Of a stretch of DNA of 27,423 nucleotides, positions 8,302-15,622 are shown in pieces (position 1 is the stretch's first letter; every line of letters begins with the position of its first letter). Location of the stretch: the NCBI GenBank assembly GCA_023212695.1, contig JALCCG010000278.1:1-27423 (forward strand), read 5' to 3'. Both the position numbers and the translations under genes were made by a program. The notes below the pieces were generated by a model. It did no database searches. It saw only the letters and a list, made by a program, of their open reading frames with translations, and was not told the DNA's origin. Source of the stretch: Sporisorium sorghi. Lineage: Eukaryota > Basidiomycota > Ustilaginomycetes > Ustilaginales > Ustilaginaceae.

Positions 8302-9210
8302 TTTGAAGAGGAGCGGCGGGGGGGGAGAGAGAAGGGAGCTAGAGTGTCCGAGTGGCTTGATACGACGAATTCACTGCAAAAGTGACGAAAGGAAGGGTCG
8401 CCGATGAAGACGTGTGAGCTCGAGGTTGAATGCTGTGGTGGTGATGAGGAGGGAAGAGAAAGAACAAAGATGAGGATTTCTGAAGAGAAGCACTCCACGC
8501 TCCACGCTCGGTCGGTGCCCCGGAAACGACTCTGACGACGATTGCCGGCGCAGACTCGCTTCCTTCCCCGCTTTTATCGCCCGAAAAACAAGAAGAATTC
8601 TCCTTTCTCTTCCTTGCAGTCCGAGGCTCAACTTTGAAATCGGTCAATTCCTGTGAGACCGGTGCAGCCGACGAGTGTTCCTCTGTTTGTCGCTTTGCTT
8701 CCGACGCTGAATCATTTTCGCCTTGTCATTTTCCCCCGTCTGGCATTCTCGACACTATTTCCGCTCTTGGCCGCCTTGACTTGGACTGAACCGCGCTCGA
8801 TACGAACAAACCAACCACAGCCAAGCTCGCCTCGATCCAACGTCAGTCTCGAAGGGAGTTCCTGGTGGATGACCGCAGTATTAACGGGCAGCAGCATGTT
8901 TGCAACCGGCTCACTCACCAGCGCAGGTGCCGGTCGAGATCTTTTCTGCACCTCGCCGTCACGACGAGCGACGACCAATCAGAGATCCAATTTTCGAAAA
9001 GTCACGCAAAAACAGCGCGTGAAATGGAGCTCTTTCCAGAAACAAATCGGGCGGCCCGATGTGCACACACACACCGGCAATTCGCATGCTCCTCTTCCAC
9101 CGTCGATCTCACTTGATGCTACAGCTTTCGTTTTGGATGGTGGTAAAAGTACATTTGATGCTGGTCATGCCGGTAACTTGATAACAGAGTGGTGGGTGAA
9201 GAACAAGAGC
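8302..9210. promoter_or_regulatory. Upstream region of the carnitine carrier gene
   Basis: A 909-bp region between the carrier start and the Cox16-Erv1 stop codon, both genes on the minus strand. It contains CCAATCA at 8975-8981, matching the extended binding core of the CCAAT (HAP) complex that controls many respiratory genes in fungi, about 680 bp before the carrier start. The plus-strand open frame from 8653 has no recognisable domain and is mostly an antisense shadow of Erv1. The 3' untranslated region of Cox16-Erv1 lies at the right end. Confidence 0.4.
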
Positions 9211-10333
9211 TCAATTGCAGCTGCCGTCAGCGGGACCGTCGAGCCATCTCTCCGACAGCTTGGTCTCCGTACACGGGAACGCCGGCTTGCCCAGTCGTTG
9301 GTTGACCTCGTTGTGGATGCCGCACAGCCACTTGCGCAATGCTGGCCCAGAACTAACGGCTTCAGCGAGTCGAACGCTGCAATCCTCCCACCCGCCGTGC
9401 TTGCCTTCGCGCTCGTACTCCTCTCCCAGGGCTTTGGCGCACGAGTGGCACGGGTAGACGTGCGGCAGGGCTCGGAAGAGCGCGAGCATGGAGCTTTGCT
9501 GTTGCGCGGACGGGTCTTCGGGGAAGTAGGCGGCAGCAGAGTGTAGGAAGGTCCAGGTGGATCGGCCGAGTTCCTCTCCGTCAGGAGGGCATGCGGTTGT
9601 TGTACCTGAGGATGAGGCGAGTGTTGTTGTTGCCGCTGCTGCTGTTGTGGCTGCTGCCCCTGCACCTGTTGCGGAAGCCTTTTTGGCGCTAGGGGCTTCT
9701 TTCGAGGCGCTGCCACCCTTGGCTCCCTTCATGGCAGCAGCGAAAGCCAGCTTCGAGTTGCAAGCACGACACGGCTTACCGTCCGGCCCAAGCACAACCG
9801 CAGGCTGTTGACGCGAAGAGCGCACATTGTCGGCGGTGAATCCCTTGCTTTTCTCCAGTTCGGCATCCTCACCCGAAAGCCCCTCGGTCTGAATGGATCG
9901 GTACGTCGTCGGTGCCACGCCCCACTCTGCGACGCCCTCCGGCCGCTCGATTCGCTTGGGCTCCCAGTCGTCCAGCTCGTCCTCCTTCGATTGCAGTTTC
10001 TGCATTCGCAAAGTGGAAAGTCTCGAGTCAGCTTCCTGACCTCAACAGGTCGAGCGTAGTGGAAAGAAAACTTACAAAGTACTCTTCGCGGATATCGATC
10101 CTCTTGCGGTCCTTTTTCATACGCAGCTCCTCCTCCTTGGAGATGGCCTGCACCTTGGTCGCATTATAGTCGTATCGAGTCTGCGTGAGGTTGGCCAGTC
10201 CGAAGCTGGCTCCCACGATGGTGGCCAGGAAGGGAAGACCGAAGAATAGCAGCGGTCTGCGTCGCACTTGTGGCGCCAGTCTCGCTATGAGCGTATTTGA
10301 CTTTCGCAACGGCTTTGATTCGAACGTCGGCAT
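9211..10333 (-). CDS. Cox16-Erv1 fusion: complex IV assembly factor joined to FAD sulfhydryl oxidase
   Basis: Exon 1 is 10076-10333 and exon 2 is 9211-9999. The 76-nt intron (10000-10075; donor GTAAGT, acceptor ATGCAG) is in phase 0 and the product has 348 residues. Residues 1-115 are Cox16: a membrane segment at about 27-50 (RRPLLFFGLPFLATIVGASF), the charged segment RMKKDRKRIDIREEYF, and KLQSKEDELDDWEPKRIERP. Residues 155-348 are Erv1/ALR: the shuttle-type motif CRAC (163-166), CPPDGEELGRSTWTFLHS, the active-site pair YPCHSC (270/273), CGIHNEVNQRLGKPAFPC (312/329). A Lys/Ser/Ala/Thr-rich linker (172-220) lies between the shuttle motif and the FAD domain. In yeast both proteins work at the intermembrane-space side, Erv1 reoxidising Mia40 and Cox16 aiding Cox1 assembly. 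There is no stop between the parts and no ATG in exon 2 before the CRAC motif, so one fused polypeptide is the simplest reading. Confidence 0.88.
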
Positions 10334-10687
10334 CTTGGTTGAAGCAGCCGCTTCCGAGAGCTGGGTAGTGTGCGGATATGTGACCAAGGAAAGGTGCTCA
10401 GCCACGAAGCTTGCCACCTTGATGGCTCGCTACCTCGACCTCCGCGTTCCGAAGACCAGAAAAGAAAAAGAAAATCAAGGAAAAAGGGAAAAAAAAAAAA
10501 AAAAAAAGTGGAGCCGAAATTCTCGGCTGTCCTCTTCCGCGGATGTGAGCGTGGCGGCTTTTTCGAAGCATCAACGTGGGCACGTTTTGTTTCTTCTGAC
10601 GTGTGCACGATCCAACCTTCATCACCTCCATCTCATCCTCACCAAGGCATCAGCAGCATCAGCAGACATGCACACACGAAAGCGGCG
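10334..10687. promoter_or_regulatory. Divergent promoter of Cox16-Erv1 and the PLA2/PPTase gene
   Basis: 354 bp separate the two start codons. The region contains a purine-rich stretch ending in a 19-nt A run (10489-10507), and TGACGTGTGCACG at 10598-10610. An ATG at 10668 opens a ten-codon reading frame ending at 10700 that overlaps the PLA2/PPTase start in another frame, so translation of that gene may be damped if the transcript begins upstream of it. Confidence 0.5.
10489..10507. repeat. 19-nt poly(A) tract in the divergent promoter
   Basis: An uninterrupted A run, preceded by further A-rich sequence from about 10460, roughly 155 bp before the Cox16-Erv1 start codon and 180 bp before the PLA2/PPTase start. 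Poly(dA:dT) tracts commonly keep fungal promoters free of nucleosomes. Confidence 0.8.
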
Positions 10688-13633
10688 ATGCCCATCTTGA
10701 CATCGTTGAGGCAGAGTCCCACCTACCTCTACGTCAAGGTTTACTGTCTATGTGCACTCGTCACGCTGTCACAAGCTGCTCCGGTCTCGTCTCGCATTCC
10801 GCAGCTTGGCCAGAGACTCCAGCTCAACAAGTACAGGCTGATTCGCACGCGGTTAGGTCCGCGCATCGTGCCGGTCGAGGAAGCTGCTGCTCTACTCAAA
10901 GAGGGAGCTTCGGGGTCGTCGTCGCAAGCCGATGGGCAAACTCAACCACCGAATGAGGTCATCCTCTCGAGCGACGTCCTCGGCCCCACCGAGCAAACAT
11001 CCACCATCAGAAAGCTCCTGAAGCGCTGGTCATCCCGAGCCAAAGACCTCGCCCAGGTCAAACGCCTCCTCGCCACCGACGCTACCGACGTCAAAGCGTA
11101 CCCCGAGCTGCAATGGGACGCGACCGTGCGCCGCTCCTCCGCGCTACACCCCGAAGAACTCGCTTTCCTGCGCAAACGCCAGCACCGCCTTTCGTCCCAC
11201 GGCGACGACATCCTCAAGAACTTCCTCTCCCTCCCAGCCTCAGAACACGTCGATCCGCGCGATGTGCCGCTCGTCGCACTCGGCGGGTCCGGCGGCGGCT
11301 ACCGCGCCATGTACGGCTTTGCGGGCTTCATTGCCGCCGCTAAACGCAGCCAGCTCTGGGACTGCCTTTCCTGGGCCGCGGGCGTCAGCGGCAGCTGCTG
11401 GACGCTCGCGGCATACTACACGATCGCGTACCAGGACGCCGACCGGCTGATAAGGCACTACCTCGGCGTGGCGAGCGAGCTGGCGCATCCGCTGAGTGTG
11501 CATGCGCTCGACACGGTTGCGCGCAGCAGCCGCGGCGTGTACTTTTTGCTCGGGCCGCTGGTGCGCAAAGCGCAGGCTGGCATTGTCGGGTTGGGGATTA
11601 TGGATCTATATGCGACGCTGACGACGACGTATCAGTTTTTGTCGAGGGAGCCGCGGGCGCGGTTGAGCCGGGCGAGCTTTCAGTTTTCGAAAGTGTGGTC
11701 GCGCTCCGGGGTGAGCGAGAGCAGGGAGCCCATGCCGATCTTTACGGCGGTAAGGGTGGCGCCGAAGGACGCGCCCGGTGTGCGGCCGCATACGGACTCG
11801 TCGCTGAGCAAGGGGCAGCCGCCCAAGCGCGCGCTCACGCAGCACCAGTCCGCGGCGTCGCAGGCGCTTACGCCGAACAGTGCTGCCCGTAAACCAAGTG
11901 CGGAGTCAAGCGCGCAGAGGCCGGTCGGAGACGACGGCAGCACCGACGTATACGCCCTGCCAGCAGCCAAGGGCTACTTCCAGTGGTTCGAAGCGACCCC
12001 GCTCGAGGTGGGCAGTGCCGATGTACAAGGCTACATCCCCACATGGGCCTGGGGTCGACCGTTCGTTTCCGGCCGCTCGCTCGATCGCCGCCCGGAAGAA
12101 TCACTGTCGCTGCTCCTGGGCCAGTGCACAAGCGCACCCGCTGGCCCGCTGACCGGTTACATCACAGCGCTCCTGGCGTCCCTGCCAAAGGGCACGGCCA
12201 TGTCGCGCACGCTGCACTTTCTGAATAACTTTGTCAGGATGAAGCGGTGGGAGCGCAGGTGGGGTAATCCGATTCGCGCCGGTGACGAGCCGAATCCGTT
12301 TTATGGGCTCAATGTGGCTCCTGTGGCCAAACGGGATGATGGGAGCAAACGGAATCCGAGTATTCTGGGGATAGGCGTTGATATCTTGCACACGCCGCGT
12401 CTGCGACAGCTCCTTCAACGGCGACAAGATCGGTCGAAGAACAATACGACAAGCGAGCGAGCAGCACTGGACAAGCTAGCCAAACGCATCCTGTGCGCGT
12501 CCGAGTGGCAAGAATACAGCCACCTCGCCAACCAGGACCCCTCTTCCTCCGCAGACACCCTCCCGCGACTCGAACAATACCTCGCGAACCGGTGGACAGC
12601 CAAGGAAGCGGCGTACAAAGCGCTCTACCCTCAGTACGTCGTCTCGTGGAAAGATCTCTGCGTGCACAAATCGGGCTCCTCTACCGATGGCACGCCTGTC
12701 GACGGCGTCGACCTGACCCACCTCGAAAAACAAGGCTTTCGCAGCAAGAAGCCGATGCTGGCTCTGTCGGACGAATGGCGGTCGCGGCATGCAGACGTGT
12801 CGGCGGTGCCCAAGCTGCACCTCAGCCTGTCGCATGACGGCGAGTATGTCGTTGCAAACGTGCTGGCTGAAGAGATTCCGTCCAAGCGATTGCCTCAGGC
12901 GTCAACGCCAAAATGGAGCGAGCTCAGCGTCTCGCTGCCGTCGTCGCAGCATGCAGATCCGTTGGAGGACGGTACGCCACTGCAACTGGGAGCATCCTCC
13001 GCGGCTGCAACCCCAGCTTCAGCCGTCAAGCCGCACGACGACAGTACCACAGCTGCTAGTGCCGCCACCGCCTCCTGGGAATCGCAAGGCCGCATCCGCC
13101 TCATGGACGCAGGCATGTCGAACAATCTCCCCAACCACATCCTCGCGCGTCCCTCACGCCGTGCTGACATCATCATCGCGTTCGACGCATCATCCGACGT
13201 GCAAGCCGGCTCGGTCATGCGCCGCATCCACAATTTCGCCGACGACTGCTCCGTCTCCCTCGTGGACCAGACGCACCTGTTTCCCGCTCCCCAGCCTTTT
13301 CTCGATCCTTCTGCGGTGGATGCAGCGACGGAGGCGAAGTTTCTGCACAGCTACGCGCGCGTGCTGAGGGGCGAGCAGGAGGACGGCTCGGCGTTCTGGC
13401 TGGTGTACTGCCCGCTGCTGCCGAACGGGGCGAATGCGGGGTACGATCCGAGCGTGGCGCGGTTTAGCAATTCGTACAACTTGGTGTGGACGCCCGGGCA
13501 GGTCGAGGCGGCGGTGAGGACGTCGAGTGGCAATTTGGAGATGTATGCGTTGCAGACGGTGAAGCATGTTATGCGCAGGGTGTATGAAGAGAAGAAGCGG
13601 GCGAGGTTAGCGGCGGAGACGAGGTCCACGTGA
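10688..13633 (+). CDS. Cytosolic-PLA2-like lipase with nested AcpS-type phosphopantetheinyl transferase
   Basis: A single exon of 981 residues. Residues 1-63 contain Arg and Lys but no acidic residue, and a hydrophobic segment at about 12-31, so the start could be a mitochondrial presequence/anchor or a signal peptide. The cPLA2 catalytic domain starts near residue 190: VALGGSGGGYRAM (R206 as the phosphate-binding Arg), the nucleophile elbow GVSGSCW (S234), PIFTAVRV, YFQWFEATPLEVG. It resumes at IRLMDAGMSNNLP (catalytic D807) and ends near 965. Between NPFYGLNV (about 543) and D807 lies a complete holo-ACP synthase domain (about 557-728; DNA 12356-12871): GIGVDILHTPRL (D565), RILCASEWQEY, LANRWTAKEAAYKAL (E640), LHLSLSHDGEYVVANV. 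It would transfer phosphopantetheine from CoA to an acyl carrier protein. All key residues of both enzymes are present. The ATG at 10688 precedes the hydrophobic N-terminus. The frame is continuous, with no splice signals needed. Confidence 0.88.
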   Translation: MPILTSLRQSPTYLYVKVYCLCALVTLSQAAPVSSRIPQLGQRLQLNKYRLIRTRLGPRIVPVEEAAALLKEGASGSSSQADGQTQPPNEVILSSDVLGPTEQTSTIRKLLKRWSSRAKDLAQVKRLLATDATDVKAYPELQWDATVRRSSALHPEELAFLRKRQHRLSSHGDDILKNFLSLPASEHVDPRDVPLVALGGSGGGYRAMYGFAGFIAAAKRSQLWDCLSWAAGVSGSCWTLAAYYTIAYQDADRLIRHYLGVASELAHPLSVHALDTVARSSRGVYFLLGPLVRKAQAGIVGLGIMDLYATLTTTYQFLSREPRARLSRASFQFSKVWSRSGVSESREPMPIFTAVRVAPKDAPGVRPHTDSSLSKGQPPKRALTQHQSAASQALTPNSAARKPSAESSAQRPVGDDGSTDVYALPAAKGYFQWFEATPLEVGSADVQGYIPTWAWGRPFVSGRSLDRRPEESLSLLLGQCTSAPAGPLTGYITALLASLPKGTAMSRTLHFLNNFVRMKRWERRWGNPIRAGDEPNPFYGLNVAPVAKRDDGSKRNPSILGIGVDILHTPRLRQLLQRRQDRSKNNTTSERAALDKLAKRILCASEWQEYSHLANQDPSSSADTLPRLEQYLANRWTAKEAAYKALYPQYVVSWKDLCVHKSGSSTDGTPVDGVDLTHLEKQGFRSKKPMLALSDEWRSRHADVSAVPKLHLSLSHDGEYVVANVLAEEIPSKRLPQASTPKWSELSVSLPSSQHADPLEDGTPLQLGASSAAATPASAVKPHDDSTTAASAATASWESQGRIRLMDAGMSNNLPNHILARPSRRADIIIAFDASSDVQAGSVMRRIHNFADDCSVSLVDQTHLFPAPQPFLDPSAVDAATEAKFLHSYARVLRGEQEDGSAFWLVYCPLLPNGANAGYDPSVARFSNSYNLVWTPGQVEAAVRTSSGNLEMYALQTVKHVMRRVYEEKKRARLAAETRST

Positions 13634-13717
13634 ATGCCCCGCGTGCATAGAGTTGAGGGCAATTGTAGAAAGCTTTCCATTCCTCTTCCTCACAGCGATC
13701 TCTGTGTGTGTGTTTGT

Positions 13718-15079
13718 CTAGGTGTTCTTGAGCAACCACGAATCGACCCACTCCGCACCCCTTCCCTCCGTCCCCTCACCACCACTAGCCCTGACCCCAC
13801 TCAGATGCCCCCACAGACTCTCCAGCCTCCTGACCGCCCTCGCCCTAGCCTCCTCGCTCGCACCCTCCCTTTCCACCTCCTCCATCGTCTCCCTCAACAC
13901 CGGCGAGACGCCATACACGTCGTCCACATAGCTTGTTGCACCAAAATAGCGCGTGATCTTGCGCACGACCTCCCTCCCGCGCTGCTGCACCGTTGTCTCT
14001 GTGACATCTGTAGACTCGGGCCTGCCCGCAGCAGTGCCAGTGGTGGAGGAGGAAGTGCCAAAGATGGACGCGAGGGCGGCTTGGGGCGTGGGGGCGTAGA
14101 CGCCTTCCTGCAGCGTCGGGTTGTCGGGGCGCGGGATGAGGAGCTCGTGCTGGCCTTGGGCGGAGAAGTGCGCCTCGGCGAGCGCGCGGTGCAGCGCGGC
14201 TTGCTCGCGCGTGAAGCTCGCGTGCGAGGGGGAGGGCGCGCGGTAGAGTGTGTCGAACTGCGATACCACTGCGTCCGCCAGCCCTGCATCTGGGTCGGCT
14301 GGCTGCGAGGCTGTAGAGGTGGGAGCGGGCGGTTCAGTGTGAACGGAGGGAGATTGCGATTCTGCGTCGAGCAGGGCGAAGATGTCGTTTGACTGCGCGA
14401 GCGGCGCGGCGGTTGCTGTGGAGGGTTGATGTTGCGGCGTGTGTGTCGTGCGAGCGGCAGGGCGGTCGCCGACGCCGTGATCGGCGTGAACGGACGTGTG
14501 CAGCGGCTCGTCGAGCTCGGTATACGTGTGCACCGCCCGTGCCGTTGCCGGATCTAGCCCTGTCCGTTGCCATCGATCCTCCCGCTGCTGCTGGGCCGCG
14601 CTCCAGCTCTGCTCCATCCCCTCCCCACCCATTCCTACGCTTGGGCGGCCGTCGAGCGCCAACCCGCGCGCGAACTCGTCGAACATCTGCTCCCCTTCCC
14701 TACTCCCCTCTGCCACGCTTCTTGCAGGCTGCGTCCGGAATCCACCCGCCCTCGACTCTCCACCAGCCGCAGAAGAACCAGAGCCGGCAGGGACAGACCG
14801 CATATCCTGCACCAGCCAATCTCTCAACTCCGCCCCTGCCCCTCCACTAGGCCCTTGGAATCCTTCCTTGCCCCCACTTGCGCTCCGCATCAACGACCCT
14901 AACTGCGCAGATGCCATGCTCGTCCGCAGTGCCGACGCCAGGCTCTGCGCCGCTTTGCTCGCACTTCCTCCTCCACTGCCGCCGCCGCCGTTGCTAGAAG
15001 GCTGCGATCCTGCCGCATCCGAAGCCGCACCTGAAGAGGATGCAGGAGCTTTGCCCTTGCCTTTCGACTCTTCTGCCAT
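13718..15079 (-). CDS. Unrecognised, largely disordered protein
   Basis: A single exon of 453 residues from ATG 15079, which has A at -3 and G at +4. An in-frame ATG at 15280 would add 67 residues, but the added part looks like translated leader. Residues 1-60 are Ser/Gly/Ala-rich. Short ordered islands follow: LRDWLVQDMRSV, QMFDEFARGLALDG, WSAAQQQREDRWQR, NDIFALLDAE. A better ordered C-terminal third has LLIPRPDNPTLQEGVYAP, REVVRKITRYFGATSYVDD, VYGVSPVLRETMEEVEREG, RRLESLWGHL and a final WVDSWLLKNT. No enzyme motif, membrane segment or known domain was recognised. The scattered Trp/Phe islands resemble docking motifs of adaptor proteins, but no partner can be named. It is tail-to-tail with the PLA2/PPTase gene, with 84 bp between the stops. 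Confidence 0.7.
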   Translation of the reverse strand: MAEESKGKGKAPASSSGAASDAAGSQPSSNGGGGSGGGSASKAAQSLASALRTSMASAQLGSLMRSASGGKEGFQGPSGGAGAELRDWLVQDMRSVPAGSGSSAAGGESRAGGFRTQPARSVAEGSREGEQMFDEFARGLALDGRPSVGMGGEGMEQSWSAAQQQREDRWQRTGLDPATARAVHTYTELDEPLHTSVHADHGVGDRPAARTTHTPQHQPSTATAAPLAQSNDIFALLDAESQSPSVHTEPPAPTSTASQPADPDAGLADAVVSQFDTLYRAPSPSHASFTREQAALHRALAEAHFSAQGQHELLIPRPDNPTLQEGVYAPTPQAALASIFGTSSSTTGTAAGRPESTDVTETTVQQRGREVVRKITRYFGATSYVDDVYGVSPVLRETMEEVEREGASEEARARAVRRLESLWGHLSGVRASGGEGTEGRGAEWVDSWLLKNT

Positions 15080-15622
15080 CGTTGCACCGCTGTGTGGCTG
15101 AGTGTCTGAAAGGTGCTCGTGGTGGGAAAGTGATCGATGGAGATGGTGTGCGAGGTCGTGGTCGCCGGCCAACCTGGTATCTCCGCATTTTCCTTGAAGA
15201 CCCTCACGTGAAACCCCCAAATTCCGCACTCGCACGAACCTGTCCTCCTCACACTTCCTACACAACTCTACACCTGTCATCGTTCCAGATTGACGTAGCC
15301 CAGTCACCGACGACAGGAACCATTCAAAAGATGCAAGCTTGCAGACCACGTCACACGTGAAGAGAGAACAATGCGTCTAGAGATTTGAAAAAGACAAAGC
15401 GACGAACGAGAGATGCTAGGGAAACAGATGACGATGAGCTAGAGCGACAGCGAAGTGAAACGAGCGAGTGAAATGTTCTGTTGGGTGATGATGTTCTGTG
15501 TAGGGTATATAGGATGTATGAAGATAGGTCGCATGAGAATGTTAGAGAGAAATGCTGGAGTAGAAATGTCCTGAAGGGAGTCATTCTGCGGCGCCGAGTC
15601 GACTTGCTGCTCGTTACGACAA
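15080..15622. other. Spacer between the disordered-protein gene and the helicase-like gene
   Basis: Both neighbours are on the minus strand, so this is the leader/promoter of the former and the 3' flank of the latter. GGTATATAGG at 15504-15513 is a TATA-like stretch, read as CCTATATACC on the coding strand, about 430 bp before ATG 15079. No RNA gene or credible ORF was seen. Confidence 0.4.

Noticed and set aside
8653..9546. A 297-codon plus-strand open frame
   Set aside because: No recognisable domain. About a third of it is exactly antisense to the Erv1 exon, where the minus-strand protein is clear, and the rest has the look of leader sequence.
9211..9999. Erv1 as a separate gene independent of Cox16
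   Set aside because: Exon 2 begins with the Cox16 C-terminal motif, and its first in-frame ATG comes only after the CRAC motif. An alternative start within the intron remains possible and is listed as a finding.
15080..15280. Extending the disordered protein to ATG 15280
   Set aside because: The extra 67 residues look like translated leader. ATG 15079 has the better start context (A at -3, G at +4) and begins a composition typical of the rest of the protein.
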